Source of the DNA: Candidatus Nosocomiicoccus stercorigallinarum
GTDB taxonomy: Bacteria; Bacillota; Bacilli; Staphylococcales; Salinicoccaceae
Direction of reading: 5' to 3'
DNA length: 64,000 nt
Assembly (NCBI GenBank): GCA_019119225.1
Contig: DWXM01000088.1
Span: 1 to 64,000 of the forward strand
Below the pieces are notes generated by a model that saw only the letters and a list, made by a program, of their open reading frames with translations, did not search any database and was not told the DNA's origin. This document shows, piece after piece, positions 50,274 to 61,841 of this stretch. The position numbers and the translations under genes are program-made. Positions within the stretch are counted from its first letter, which is position 1. The number at the start of each line of letters is the position of its first letter.

Positions 50274-52477
50274 TTTTATTTTTATTATTTTTAACCTTAG
50301 TGAGTGGAGCTTTATTAATTAAACTACCACTACTAGGGTTATTTTTTATGGTCATAATTACGTATATATCTGTTGTCAAAAAGTTAAGTTTATATAAAGT
50401 AAGTATCTTATTTATCGCATTACTTATTTCGAGTAGTTACTTTTATAATGACAGAAATCAATTTAACGAGAGAACAGTTGATCATTTTTTAATTTATGAT
50501 TATAAGTACTATAATGATTCAATTCAGTATGTGGGTAAAAATAATAAAGAAAAATTTAATATTTATTTAATTGATGATTCACATTTACCGATTGGTACAC
50601 TGTGTAAAGGTAATTTTACTGTAACCGTACCAAGCAAAGAGAGGAATTTTATAAAGCGAAATCAGCAACTGTCAATGAAAATATCAAACACAAGTGGCAA
50701 TATATACATCGACAATTTATTAAGCTGTGAGAAGCAACCCTTATCAATATTAATGAAGATAAATGAATTAAAATATACATACACGAAGAAAGTATTAGAT
50801 AGTAGTAATTATAATTATAGAGGAGATATACTAATGCTTTCTATTGGTAATAAGATGACGCTAAGTAATGAATTCTTTTCAGCACTTCAAAAGCTCGGAA
50901 TTTATCACTTATATGTTATTTCAGGGACTCATGTGGCATATATTACAATGATTTTAATGTATGTGTTCTCAAAGTTTAGAATACCAATTGAGTATGTAAA
51001 GATAATTACGATCATTATTTTAATTTTATTTTTACTGATGAATGTATTTTCTCCAAGTGTATTTCGTGCAGTGTTAATGGCAATACTTCTTATTACTACA
51101 AGTTTTTTTAATAAGAAGCCGTACTTAGCTGTAATCAGTGTTACAGCAATTATTCAGTTTATTATAAATCCATATATTATATTTCACGCAGGCTTTCAGT
51201 TATCCTATGTGACGACATTTATTATCATTTTGAGTCGAGACTTTTTTAAAGAGAAATCATCATTATTACAAATTTTAATAGTCACTGTTATTTGTGAAAT
51301 ATGTACAATCGTATTAATTATTTTTCACTTTAACGAAATTTCAATTAGCGGAATTGTCATGAATATATTATTTAGTCCAGTATTTAGTTGTATTATATTT
51401 CCTGCAGTCCTTATTTATAATGTTTCTCTCTTTACGTATTTTCCTAAATTTTTAGATGAAGGTCTAAATATAATATTTGTACTCAATCATAAAATTATTT
51501 TATTTTTAGGTCAGATTATTGAACACAGGCTTACTATTCAAAATATAAGTGCTTACTTTATCGTTATATTTATAATTTTAAGTTATATATTAATTAGAGC
51601 TATACTTATTAAAAGAATTTCACATATTATTTTAGTTACGTTTATGTTTGTCTGTACTATATTTTTATCAACACTTAAATTAAGCAACGATATAAAACTT
51701 GTCATGGTAGATGTTGGTCAAGGAGATGCATTTTTAATAATTGACGAGAAGTACGACCAAACAGTACTCGTGGATACCGGAGGTAAATACTATAGAAATG
51801 ATTATGAAATACGATTATCAGAGAAGACAGTGTTACCATATTTAAAAGAAGCGGGTATTAAGACGATAGATTTACTCGTAATTACTCATATGGATAACGA
51901 TCATATGGGTGAAGCATTACATATTAACGATAAATTAAATATAAAAAACTTATATATAAATCCACAAGATGAGAAAATAACAGATGAGTTTTTAAATCAT
52001 TTTAATAATACGAATATTATATTCTCTACAGAAGTCGATGAGTTGAATTTCAAACGGATGCAATTGAAAAATATAAATAACATAGATAATGTGAATAATT
52101 CTAATGATCAATCTATTGTTTTGGATATATCGGTTTTTAATAATAATATTTTAATGCTCGGAGATATAAGCTTAGAATATGAAAAAGAAATCTTAAAAGA
52201 AGTAGAAAATATAGATGTTGTAAAAATTGGTCACCATGGATCAAACACGAGTACAAGTATGGAATTAGCAAAGTTTCCGTTTCATTTGGCATTAGTATCA
52301 AGTGGAGTAAATAACAGATACGACCATCCACATAAAGAAGTGATTGAGCGGTTATTAGAAAATGATAAGAAGATATTAAACACACAACACACCGGGATGG
52401 TTGAAATTACGTTTAAAAAAGAGTATTACTGTGTGAGAACGAAATTACAAAAACAAGAAAATAAATGCTACAAATAA
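50270..52477 (+). CDS. comEC: DNA internalisation channel protein ComEC
   Basis: ComEC forms the membrane channel for single-stranded DNA uptake. The 735-residue protein has N-terminal helices and an OB-like domain, the Competence domain (YHLYVISGTHVAYITM with the surrounding helices, about 190-450) and a C-terminal metallo-beta-lactamase-like domain with VDVGQGDAFLI and HMDNDHMGE. Length and motifs are intact, so the competence operon appears functional. It starts within the comEB stop. Confidence 0.95.
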   Translation: MILFLLFLTLVSGALLIKLPLLGLFFMVIITYISVVKKLSLYKVSILFIALLISSSYFYNDRNQFNERTVDHFLIYDYKYYNDSIQYVGKNNKEKFNIYLIDDSHLPIGTLCKGNFTVTVPSKERNFIKRNQQLSMKISNTSGNIYIDNLLSCEKQPLSILMKINELKYTYTKKVLDSSNYNYRGDILMLSIGNKMTLSNEFFSALQKLGIYHLYVISGTHVAYITMILMYVFSKFRIPIEYVKIITIIILILFLLMNVFSPSVFRAVLMAILLITTSFFNKKPYLAVISVTAIIQFIINPYIIFHAGFQLSYVTTFIIILSRDFFKEKSSLLQILIVTVICEICTIVLIIFHFNEISISGIVMNILFSPVFSCIIFPAVLIYNVSLFTYFPKFLDEGLNIIFVLNHKIILFLGQIIEHRLTIQNISAYFIVIFIILSYILIRAILIKRISHIILVTFMFVCTIFLSTLKLSNDIKLVMVDVGQGDAFLIIDEKYDQTVLVDTGGKYYRNDYEIRLSEKTVLPYLKEAGIKTIDLLVITHMDNDHMGEALHINDKLNIKNLYINPQDEKITDEFLNHFNNTNIIFSTEVDELNFKRMQLKNINNIDNVNNSNDQSIVLDISVFNNNILMLGDISLEYEKEILKEVENIDVVKIGHHGSNTSTSMELAKFPFHLALVSSGVNNRYDHPHKEVIERLLENDKKILNTQHTGMVEITFKKEYYCVRTKLQKQENKCYK

Positions 52478-52503
52478 AAAAAGAGCTACAGAATATAGCT
52501 CTT
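52474..52503 (-). terminator. Terminator of yqzM
   Basis: Eight-base-pair stem (52481-52488 with 52496-52503), followed on the minus strand by seven T; it overlaps the yqzM stop codon and touches the end of comEC. Confidence 0.75.
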
Positions 52504-52639
52504 AAAGTGTTGAAACGATATCGAAGACTTGCGCAATAACGTAGATTGCTGTGAAACCTAGCAGTCCGACAAGAAATGCAAGTCCTGAATCGATTACGTC
52601 GTTATTTTTAGACTGTACATTTTTTTCAAATTTATTCAT
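52502..52639 (-). CDS. yqzM: Small membrane protein YqzM
   Basis: A 45-residue protein, MNKFEKNVQSKNNDVIDSGL then one membrane helix (about 19-42). It matches the YqzM family, which in Bacillus also lies next to comEC; its function is unknown. A strong AGGGGG site lies seven bases before the ATG. It is transcribed opposite to comEC and holA, with its own terminator. Confidence 0.85.
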   Translation of the reverse strand: MNKFEKNVQSKNNDVIDSGLAFLVGLLGFTAIYVIAQVFDIVSTL

Positions 52640-52724
52640 GAGATAACCCCCTATGACTTACTTATAGTATAGAATAGAGTTAAGGAAAAATCTATAGTGA
52701 ATTATAATAAGAACGGTGATTTTA

Positions 52725-53687
52725 ATGAATACACTCTATTTAATTTATGGAGAAAATAGAATTCGTATTGACGAAAAAGTCAATGAATTAACAAAACAAT
52801 ATTTACAAGAAATTGATGAGTTCAATAGAATTGTATTTGATTATATCGAGACACCGGTTGAGATGATTATTGAAGAGTGTTTAACACTTCCATTTTTATC
52901 TGACCGTAAAGTCGTTATTGTAAATGATGCATTTTCTTATACATCTGACAAGAAAAGAACGAGTGTTGATCATAATATCGATCTTTTAATCAAATATTTA
53001 GAAGATAAAAATGACGACACATTACTTATATTTGTTGCAAATAGTGAAAAACTCGACAGTCGCAAAAAATTAACAAAAATAATGAAGAAAAATGGTAAAG
53101 TCATTGAAATTGAAGCAATGAATGAAAAAGAGTTAAGAGATTATATTTTTGATAGTGCTTCAAATGAAGGTGTCCATATTTCAAATGATGCTGTCGAGGA
53201 GTTAATTACACGAACAGATGCGGATTATTCACGTGTTAAGAGTGAATTAGAAAAGCTAACGCTATACGTTGAAAAGGAAATTACAAAAATAGACATTGAT
53301 GATATCGTGAGTAAAAGCTTAGAAGCAAACGTTTTTTCATTAACTGATTTAATTTTAAAAAATCAAAAACAAGAAGCAGTAAAGACGTTTAGAGATTTAA
53401 TATTACAAAAAGAGGAACCGATTAAATTACTTGGCCTAATATCATCACAGTTTCGCTTATATTATCAGACGAAAATCTTGTCTAGTGAAGGACTTCGACA
53501 AGATGAAATCGCAAAACAACTAAAAGTCCATCCGTATAGAGTAAAGTTGGCACTCAGTGCAGTCAGTCGATATTCGTTAGATAATTTACTAAAAAAGATG
53601 GTTGTCATACGAGATATGGATTATGAATTAAAATCGACATATTTAGATAGTGAAGCACTATTTGAAGTATTCATCAATAAGATATAA
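52725..53687 (+). CDS. holA: DNA polymerase III subunit delta
   Basis: HolA is the clamp-loader subunit that opens the beta sliding clamp. The 320-residue protein shows the domain I start LYLIYGENRIRIDEKV, the DYSRVKSELEKL stretch and the C-terminal collar region QFRLYYQTKILSSEG. ATG 52725 has a CGGTGA site. It occupies the conserved position between comEC/yqzM and rpsT. Confidence 0.94.
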   Translation: MNTLYLIYGENRIRIDEKVNELTKQYLQEIDEFNRIVFDYIETPVEMIIEECLTLPFLSDRKVVIVNDAFSYTSDKKRTSVDHNIDLLIKYLEDKNDDTLLIFVANSEKLDSRKKLTKIMKKNGKVIEIEAMNEKELRDYIFDSASNEGVHISNDAVEELITRTDADYSRVKSELEKLTLYVEKEITKIDIDDIVSKSLEANVFSLTDLILKNQKQEAVKTFRDLILQKEEPIKLLGLISSQFRLYYQTKILSSEGLRQDEIAKQLKVHPYRVKLALSAVSRYSLDNLLKKMVVIRDMDYELKSTYLDSEALFEVFINKI

Positions 53688-53689
53688 AA

Positions 53690-53720
53690 AAAGAACTTCC
53701 TATACAGGAAGTTCTTTATT
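53690..53720. terminator. Bidirectional terminator between holA and rpsT
   Basis: Perfect 12-bp stem (53690-53701 with 53706-53717) and ATAC loop; a run of seven T on the minus strand and a T-rich tail on the plus strand serve both convergent genes. Confidence 0.9.
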
Positions 53721-53961
53721 ATTTAGCAAGTTTAGATTTTAAACGACTTGCTTTGTTTTTGTGTAATAAGTTTTTCTGAGAAGCTTTGTCAACTAAGCGA
53801 ATTGCTTTGTTCACTAATTCTTCTGTGTTTTCAGCGCCATTCTCTTTAGCTTCTAATGCGTGTTTAACAGCAGTACGCATTTCATTTTTCTGAGAGAAGT
53901 TACGCTCTGATTTTACTTGTGTTGTTTTAACACGTTTAATTGCTGATTTAATGTTAGCCAT
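53719..53961 (-). CDS. rpsT: 30S ribosomal protein S20
   Basis: S20 binds the body of 16S rRNA early in assembly. The 80-residue basic protein starts MANIKSAIKRVKTTQVKSERN and ends HKNKASRLKSKL, as usual. The start at 53961 is fixed by the GGAGGTG site and the conserved N-terminus. Its promoter lies about 55 bases upstream, and a 16-bp palindrome sits in the leader. It lies opposite holA and divergent to lepA. Confidence 0.97.
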   Translation of the reverse strand: MANIKSAIKRVKTTQVKSERNFSQKNEMRTAVKHALEAKENGAENTEELVNKAIRLVDKASQKNLLHKNKASRLKSKLAK

Positions 53962-53981
53962 ATTTGCACCTCCAGAGATTA

Positions 53982-53997
53982 AAAGTTGTACAACTTT
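53982..53997. repeat. 16-bp perfect palindrome in the rpsT leader
   Basis: AAAGTTGT directly followed by ACAACTTT. In the rpsT mRNA it lies about 20 bases before the start codon. It could be an operator or a small RNA hairpin; no assignment is possible. Confidence 0.6.
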
Positions 53998-54013
53998 GAT
54001 TGCAACAAAAAAC

Positions 54014-54042
54014 ATTTTACCAAAATTGTTCGTATAATGCAA
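54014..54042 (-). promoter_or_regulatory. rpsT promoter
   Basis: On the minus strand, TTGCAT (54042-54037) and TAAAAT (54019-54014) have a 17-bp spacer. Confidence 0.72.
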
Positions 54043-54061
54043 TGTATAGCTTTAAAATCAA

Positions 54062-54090
54062 TTGATGAATCATGGCGAAGTTGATATAAT
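54062..54090 (+). promoter_or_regulatory. lepA promoter
   Basis: TTGATG at 54062-54067 and a perfect TATAAT at 54085-54090 with a 17-bp spacer, divergent from the rpsT promoter. Confidence 0.7.
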
Positions 54091-54125
54091 TAGTACAATT
54101 GTATGAAAAGGTGTTGGATATATTT

Positions 54126-55949
54126 ATGAACGATAAACAGCGTATTGAGAGACAAAAGAAAATTAGAAACTTTTCTATTATAGCTCATATCGATCACGGT
54201 AAATCATCTTTAGCGGATAGATTACTTGAGCATACTGAATCTGTGGCAGCGCGTGATATGTCCGACAGACTGTTAGATGCAATGGATCTAGAACAAGAAC
54301 GCGGAATTACGATTAAATTAAATGCTGTACAGTTGAAGTATACAAGACCTAATGGAGAAGAGTACATATTCCATCTTATAGATACACCAGGACACGTCGA
54401 CTTCTCATATGAAGTGTCACGTTCACTTGCAGCATGTGAAGGTGCAATTTTAGTAGTTGATGCGGCACAAGGTATCGAAGCACAAACACTAGCGAATGTA
54501 TACCTCGCTTTAGATAACGATTTAGAATTAGTACCAGTTGTAAACAAAATAGATTTACCTGCAGCAGATCCAGAACGTGTTGCAGAAGAAGTTGAAGATG
54601 TTATTGGTTTAGATAAAGATGATGCGGTATTTGCATCGGCAAAATCTGATATTGGTATCGATGAAATTTTAGAAAGTATTGTAGAAACAGTGCCGGCACC
54701 TGAAGGTGACCCAAGTGCACCGTTAAAAGCGTTAATCTTTGATTCAGAATATGATCAGTACCGAGGTGCGATTTCATCAATTCGTGTCATTGATGGAACT
54801 GTAAAAGTTGGAGATAAAATCCGAATGATGCAAACAGGTACGGAATTCGAAGTCACTGAAGTTGGAATTCATACACCTGCACCAATGGCAGTAGATGAAT
54901 TAACAGTTGGGGACGTTGGATTTCTAGCAGCACAAGTTAAATCTGTGTCTGACGCACGTGTTGGTGATACGATTACACATGCTGATAATCCAACAGACAC
55001 ACCGTTACCTGGATATAAACGTATGAACCCAATGGTTTACTGTGGACTTTATCCAATTGATTCAGGTGATTATGTTGATTTACGTGAAGCGTTAGAACGA
55101 TTACAGTTAAACGATTCAGCGTTAGAGTTTGAAGCTGAATCTTCTCAAGCGCTAGGTTTTGGTTACCGTACAGGCTTTTTAGGAATGCTTCATATGGAAA
55201 TTATTCAAGAACGTTTAGAGCGTGAATTCGGTATTGACCTAATCGCTACAGCGCCATCAGTAATTTATAAAGTGCACACAACTGACGGAGAAGTATTAAA
55301 CGTCGACAACCCGTCACAAATGCCGAGCCCAGATCTTATTGACTATATTGAAGAACCATTCGTAGAAGCACAAATTATGGTGCCAAGTGACTATGTTGGT
55401 CCAGTCATGGAGTTATGTCAAAAGAATCGTGGGAACTTTATTACAATGGATTATTTAGACGATATTCGAGTAAATGTTAAATATGAGATTCCATTATCAG
55501 AAATCGTCTTTGATTTCTTTGATACGTTAAAATCTCATACTAAAGGTTATGCATCACTAGACTATGAAATGATTGGTTATAAAGAATCACGTTTAGTTAA
55601 AATGGACATTTTATTAAATAATGAAGTGGTCGACGCATTAAGTTTAATTGTGCATAGAGATTTTGCGTATGAAAGAGGACGTGCATTAGTAAGTAAACTA
55701 AAAGAATTAATACCACGTCAACAGTTTGAAGTTCCGGTTCAAGCAGCAATTGGAAATAAAATTATTTCTCGTACGAACATTCGATCAGTCGGTAAAAACG
55801 TACTTGCGAAATGTTACGGAGGAGACATTTCTCGTAAACGTAAATTATTAGAGAAACAAAAAGAAGGTAAAAAGAAAATGAAAGCTGTTGGTTCAGTTGA
55901 AATTCCTCAAGAAGCTTTCCTTGCAGTTCTGAGAATGGATGAAGATTAA
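54126..55949 (+). CDS. lepA: Elongation factor 4 (LepA)
   Basis: LepA is a ribosome-binding translational GTPase that remodels stalled or initiating ribosomes. The 607-residue protein has AHIDHGKSS (P-loop), [22 protein letters not shown] and the characteristic C-terminal domain ([20 protein letters not shown]). ATG 54126 gives the family start [18 protein letters not shown]; earlier in-frame codons would lie in or before the AAAGGTG site. It is the first gene after the divergent promoters. Confidence 0.97.
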   Translation: MNDKQRIERQKKIRNFSIIAHIDHGKSSLADRLLEHTESVAARDMSDRLLDAMDLEQERGITIKLNAVQLKYTRPNGEEYIFHLIDTPGHVDFSYEVSRSLAACEGAILVVDAAQGIEAQTLANVYLALDNDLELVPVVNKIDLPAADPERVAEEVEDVIGLDKDDAVFASAKSDIGIDEILESIVETVPAPEGDPSAPLKALIFDSEYDQYRGAISSIRVIDGTVKVGDKIRMMQTGTEFEVTEVGIHTPAPMAVDELTVGDVGFLAAQVKSVSDARVGDTITHADNPTDTPLPGYKRMNPMVYCGLYPIDSGDYVDLREALERLQLNDSALEFEAESSQALGFGYRTGFLGMLHMEIIQERLEREFGIDLIATAPSVIYKVHTTDGEVLNVDNPSQMPSPDLIDYIEEPFVEAQIMVPSDYVGPVMELCQKNRGNFITMDYLDDIRVNVKYEIPLSEIVFDFFDTLKSHTKGYASLDYEMIGYKESRLVKMDILLNNEVVDALSLIVHRDFAYERGRALVSKLKELIPRQQFEVPVQAAIGNKIISRTNIRSVGKNVLAKCYGGDISRKRKLLEKQKEGKKKMKAVGSVEIPQEAFLAVLRMDED

Positions 55950-55960
55950 TATTTAATTTA

Positions 55961-55995
55961 ATGAGAAATCATGCATAATGATTTCTCATTTTTTA
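55961..55995 (+). terminator. Terminator after lepA
   Basis: Perfect 11-bp stem (55961-55971 with 55979-55989), 7-nt loop and a T-run. Confidence 0.88.
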
Positions 55996-56010
55996 TTAAG
56001 GGGCGAAATT

Positions 56011-57129
56011 ATGGATAGTTTATATATACACATCCCATTTTGTAATAGAATTTGTGCATATTGTGATTTTAATAAGTTTTTAATTAAAAATCAGCCAGTG
56101 GATGAATATGTTGATATGCTCATTAAAGAATTGAGTTTTCTAGAAGAGAAAAACTTAAAAACAATATATGTCGGTGGAGGAACACCAACAGCATTAAACA
56201 TGAATCAGCTTGAAAAGTTATTAAAATATATAAAAGAAAATTTTAACGTGAGTGATGAATACACGTTTGAAGCAAATCCTGACGAACTTACTACAGAAAA
56301 GATCAGCCTTTTAAAAGATTATGGTGTGAATAGAGTGTCTTTAGGTGTACAGACATTTAATAACAAGTTACTCGAGGTACTTGGTAGAACTCATAATTTC
56401 GATGATATTTATACATCGATTAATCATATGGAAAAGATCGGGCTTAATAACTATTCAATCGATTTAATGTACAATTTACCCGGTGAAGAGATGTCAGATA
56501 TTGAAGATTCTCTTAAAAATATTCAAATATTAAAGCCAAAACATATTTCATGGTACTCATTAATTATTGAAAAACACACAATTTTTTATAACAAGATTAA
56601 ATCTGGTCAATTAAATATCGCAAGTAGTGAAGTCGAAGGTGAAAGATATCAACGAGTCATGCAAGGTTTAAAAGATATTGGATATCACCAATATGAAATA
56701 TCAAACTTTTCATCAAAACCTGAATTTGAATCATCACATAATAAAACGTATTGGAAAAATAATGAATACTACGGTGCAGGTGCAGGTAGTCATGGTTATG
56801 TGAACGGTCAAAGATACTTTAATGTTAAACCTGTACCGCATTACATCGACCGAATGAAAGAGGATACGAACGCAATTAAAGATATCCATACATTAAGTAA
56901 AAAAGAAATGTATGAAGAAGAGATGTTTTTAAACTTAAGGTTAAATAAAGGACTACGAATTAATCAATTTAAAGAAAAATATGGTGTTAGTTTGTTTGAC
57001 ATTTATAAAAATGTGATAGATAAACATGTAACGTCAAATAATCTTGAAATAAATAACGGCTATTTAAGACTCACAGAGCAAGGTAAAATGGTTGGGAATG
57101 ATGTATTCATCGACTTTTTAATTGATTAA
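56011..57129 (+). CDS. hemW: Radical SAM heme chaperone HemW
   Basis: HemW is a HemN-like radical SAM protein that inserts haem into respiratory proteins rather than oxidising coproporphyrinogen. The 372-residue protein has the cluster cysteines Cys11, Cys15 and Cys18 (CNRICAYC), the YVGGGTPTAL motif and the C-terminal HemN domain. ATG 56011 follows AGGGGCGA. Its place between lepA and hrcA is conserved, and haem insertion fits a cell with a haem-copper oxidase. Confidence 0.94.
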   Translation: MDSLYIHIPFCNRICAYCDFNKFLIKNQPVDEYVDMLIKELSFLEEKNLKTIYVGGGTPTALNMNQLEKLLKYIKENFNVSDEYTFEANPDELTTEKISLLKDYGVNRVSLGVQTFNNKLLEVLGRTHNFDDIYTSINHMEKIGLNNYSIDLMYNLPGEEMSDIEDSLKNIQILKPKHISWYSLIIEKHTIFYNKIKSGQLNIASSEVEGERYQRVMQGLKDIGYHQYEISNFSSKPEFESSHNKTYWKNNEYYGAGAGSHGYVNGQRYFNVKPVPHYIDRMKEDTNAIKDIHTLSKKEMYEEEMFLNLRLNKGLRINQFKEKYGVSLFDIYKNVIDKHVTSNNLEINNGYLRLTEQGKMVGNDVFIDFLID

Positions 57130-57139
57130 AGTTTAAGTC

Positions 57140-57168
57140 TTGACATTCTTTGACCTATGTTTTACCAT
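57140..57168 (+). promoter_or_regulatory. Promoter of the hrcA-grpE-dnaK heat-shock operon
   Basis: A consensus TTGACA at 57140-57145 and TACCAT at 57163-57168 with a 17-bp spacer, directly upstream of the CIRCE operator. Confidence 0.78.
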
Positions 57169-57172
57169 AGAG

Positions 57173-57199
57173 TTAGCACTGATTGATGACGAGTGCTAA
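57173..57199. promoter_or_regulatory. CIRCE operator (HrcA binding site)
   Basis: TTAGCACT and GAGTGCTAA flank nine bases, the CIRCE layout TTAGCACTC-N9-GAGTGCTAA, with one mismatch at the inner end of the left arm. It overlaps the expected transcription start, so HrcA should block initiation. Confidence 0.93.
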
Positions 57200-57211
57200 C
57201 GAGGTGAAAGG

Positions 57212-58177
57212 ATGCTTACAGATAGACAAGAAATCATTCTTCATTTTATTGTAGATGATTTTTTAAATGTGAGTATGCCGATTAGTTCGAAACGATTGCT
57301 AGAAAAATATCCACTAGATGTTTCAAGCGCGACAGTGCGTAATGAAATGGCAGAACTTGAAGATCTCGGGTATCTTTCTAAAGCACATACTTCATCAGGA
57401 CGGATACCATCAAGGAAAGGTCTTAGAAAATATATTAATAATATTAGTAAAGAAATTGAAAATGTGCCTTCACAGTTTGATTTTGACATTAACTTTGATG
57501 ATTCAAACTTAAATCGTTTAGGACAAGGTATTGCTCAAACACTTAGCAATAAAACACAGCATTTAACTTACGTTACACTAACAGACGAAAAAGAAGTAGT
57601 TAAAGGTGTTTACCTTACATCGATTTCAGACACACTTGTGTTGCTAGTCATCGTTTTTGATAGTGAAGCAGTTAAACAAGTGACGATTGAAAAGTCTAAA
57701 GATATTACTCAAAATGATTTAGAAGAGTTAACAAGAGAGTTAAATTTCTTGCTTGTGGATGCTTCAATCAATGAGTCAGTCAATATAATGACTCACTTAG
57801 GTGATAAAAGACCAGAGGTGCGGTCATTCATTCAAATGCTGTCTCATCATATGAATGAGTTAAATAATGAAAACTCTGTTTCATTTTATTCAGGTCTCGG
57901 ATTTTTACTTAGAGATTTTGAACGAGACGTTGAAACATTAACTCAATTATATAACGATATTGAAAATAATAGGTTACCAATTTTAACGAATAAGAATAAT
58001 GGTATAGAAGTTAAATTTGGTGAAGAAATTGATACGAATTATGAGTTATTATCTATTATTTCATCTAACTCTACACACAATGATGTGACTCTAAATCTAA
58101 TGATTATCGGCTCAGAATTTATGGGGTATCAAAAAATAATCTCGCTACTACATGCATTTAATCAAAAGGAGAGTTAG
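57212..58177 (+). CDS. hrcA: Heat-inducible transcription repressor HrcA
   Basis: HrcA represses class I heat-shock genes through CIRCE and needs GroE for activity. The 321-residue protein has the N-terminal winged helix (SSATVRNEMAELEDLGYLSKAHTSSGRIPS) and the GAF-like dimer domain. It has a GAGGTGAAAGG site. Autoregulation is expected from the CIRCE element just upstream. grpE follows after three bases. Confidence 0.96.
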   Translation: MLTDRQEIILHFIVDDFLNVSMPISSKRLLEKYPLDVSSATVRNEMAELEDLGYLSKAHTSSGRIPSRKGLRKYINNISKEIENVPSQFDFDINFDDSNLNRLGQGIAQTLSNKTQHLTYVTLTDEKEVVKGVYLTSISDTLVLLVIVFDSEAVKQVTIEKSKDITQNDLEELTRELNFLLVDASINESVNIMTHLGDKRPEVRSFIQMLSHHMNELNNENSVSFYSGLGFLLRDFERDVETLTQLYNDIENNRLPILTNKNNGIEVKFGEEIDTNYELLSIISSNSTHNDVTLNLMIIGSEFMGYQKIISLLHAFNQKES

Positions 58178-58180
58178 TGC

Positions 58181-58756
58181 GTGGAAAAGAAGAATGAAAC
58201 TATAAACGAAGAAGAATTAAAAGAAACTGAAGAAGAGATGAAAGAGGAAGACACTCTTTCTGATGAAACAATTGAAGATTCAAACTCTGAGGAAGTTGAA
58301 GAAGAAAAAGATCCAGTTGAATTACTGGAAGAAAAGCTTGAAAAAGAAGAGAACAAGTATTTAAAACTTTACGCAGAATTTGAAAACTATAAAAGACGTT
58401 CGAGAGAAGAAGCAGAAAGAACTAATAAGTACAAAAATCAAAGCTTAGCGACAGACTTACTTTCTGTTTTAGATAATTTAGAACGTGCACTTCAAGAAAC
58501 AGGTGACTCTGAATCATTTGAATCCCTTCATAAAGGTGTAGAAATGGTTTATAAAGATTTCCTTAATAAACTTGAAGCTAATGGCATTACTCAGATTCAA
58601 GCACTTGATGAACAGTTCGACCCGAATTATCATCAAGCAGTAATGGCTGAGTCAAAAGACGGTGTTGAAGCTGGAATTGTAATTGAAGAATTACAAAAAG
58701 GATATTTACTTAAAGACCGTGTGATTCGACCAAGCATGGTTAAAGTAAGTGAATAG
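58181..58756 (+). CDS. grpE: Nucleotide exchange factor GrpE
   Basis: GrpE releases ADP from DnaK. The 191-residue protein starts with about 50 very acidic residues, followed by the coiled coil (LKLYAEFENYKRRSREEAERT) and the C-terminal beta domain (LQKGYLLKDRVIRPSMVKVS). The start is GTG after AAAGGAGAG. It is co-transcribed with hrcA and dnaK. The unusually acidic start is normal for the family. Confidence 0.96.
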   Translation: MEKKNETINEEELKETEEEMKEEDTLSDETIEDSNSEEVEEEKDPVELLEEKLEKEENKYLKLYAEFENYKRRSREEAERTNKYKNQSLATDLLSVLDNLERALQETGDSESFESLHKGVEMVYKDFLNKLEANGITQIQALDEQFDPNYHQAVMAESKDGVEAGIVIEELQKGYLLKDRVIRPSMVKVSE

Positions 58757-58799
58757 TTTTAACAGATATAATATAGATATTTTAATGGAGGAATTTTAA

Positions 58800-60620
<1,821 letters not shown>

Positions 60621-60633
60621 TATAAATAGACAC

Positions 60634-60670
60634 AAAGTCAAAGCCAATGCATTTGGCTTTGACTTTTTTA
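60634..60670 (+). terminator. Terminator between dnaK and dnaJ
   Basis: Perfect 14-bp stem (60634-60647 with 60653-60666), TGCAT loop and T-run. Read-through would be needed for hrcA-promoter expression of dnaJ, or dnaJ has its own promoter. Confidence 0.88.
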
Positions 60671-60702
60671 AATGGTAATATTTGTATGTTGGAGGAGAAA
60701 AA

Positions 60703-61839
60703 GTGGCTAATAAAAGAGATTATTATGAAATACTAGGTGTTAATAAAGACGCAACGAAAGATGAAATTAAACGTGCGTATCGTAAGCTTTCTAAAAAATA
60801 TCACCCAGATATCAATAAAGAAGAGGGTGCAGATGAAAAATTTAAGGAAGTAACAGAAGCTTATGACGTACTATATGATGACGAAAAACGTCGTCAATAC
60901 GACCAGTTTGGTCACAGTGCATTTGATGGTACTGGTGGCTTTGGTGGCGGAGGATTTAGTGATTTCGGTGGCAGTGGCTTCGGAGGATTTGAAGACATAT
61001 TCTCTAGCTTTTTCGGTGGTGGCCGTCGTCAAGATCCAAATGCGCCGCGTCAAGGTGATGATTTACAATACACAATGACAATAGACTTCAGAGAAGCTGT
61101 CTTTGGTGGTAAGAAAACTGTAACAATCACTAAAGAAGTTGAATGTGATGTTTGTCATGGAAATGGTGCTAAACCAGGAACTTCTAAAAAGACTTGTTCA
61201 ACATGTTCAGGAACTGGTCATGTAAACGTTGAACAAAACACACCATTTGGAAAGATTAGAACACAGCGTACATGCCCAACATGTGGTGGTACAGGACAAG
61301 AAATCGAACAACCTTGTGACAAATGTCACGGTAAAGGGACAGTTCAAAAAGATGTGGAAATCGAGGTTACAATTCCAGAAGGTATAGATAACGGGCAACA
61401 AGTACGTATTCAAGGATACGGTGAACCTGGATATAATGGTGGACCAGCGGGAGATCTTTACATTGTATTTAGAGTAAAACCTGATCATGCATTCATTAGA
61501 GATGGTGATGATATTCACTATGAACTATCAATCACATTCTCTCAAGCAGCTTTAGGTGATAAAATTCAAGTACCAACGTTACATGGCGATGTTGAGCTTG
61601 ATATTAAAGCAGGCACACAATCTGGACGCAAATTACGTCTAAGAGAAAAAGGTGTAAAAAACGTCAATGGATTTGGTTATGGTGATCAAATCGTTACAAT
61701 ACGCGTTGAAACACCATCTAAACTTTCAGATGAAGAAAGAGAATTATTTGAAAGACTTGCTGAATTAAACGGAAATAAAGTAAGAGGATCTAATGAGTCA
61801 TTTACTGATAAGGCACGTAGATTCTTTAAAGGAGACTAA
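60703..61839 (+). CDS. dnaJ: Chaperone protein DnaJ
   Basis: DnaJ delivers substrates to DnaK and stimulates its ATPase. The 378-residue protein has the J domain with HPD at 34-36, a Gly/Phe-rich region (about 75-110), four CxxCxGxG zinc motifs ([32 protein letters not shown]) and the two C-terminal beta domains. GTG 60703 is preferred, five bases after GGAGGAG; an in-frame ATG lies upstream of that site. prmA follows after two bases. Confidence 0.97.
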   Translation: MANKRDYYEILGVNKDATKDEIKRAYRKLSKKYHPDINKEEGADEKFKEVTEAYDVLYDDEKRRQYDQFGHSAFDGTGGFGGGGFSDFGGSGFGGFEDIFSSFFGGGRRQDPNAPRQGDDLQYTMTIDFREAVFGGKKTVTITKEVECDVCHGNGAKPGTSKKTCSTCSGTGHVNVEQNTPFGKIRTQRTCPTCGGTGQEIEQPCDKCHGKGTVQKDVEIEVTIPEGIDNGQQVRIQGYGEPGYNGGPAGDLYIVFRVKPDHAFIRDGDDIHYELSITFSQAALGDKIQVPTLHGDVELDIKAGTQSGRKLRLREKGVKNVNGFGYGDQIVTIRVETPSKLSDEERELFERLAELNGNKVRGSNESFTDKARRFFKGD

Positions 61840-61841
61840 TC

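Noticed and set aside
58174-58356. Serine-rich minus-strand frame at the start of grpE
   Set aside because: It simply mirrors the Glu-rich N-terminus of GrpE (GAA/GAG read as Ser/Phe codons on the other strand).
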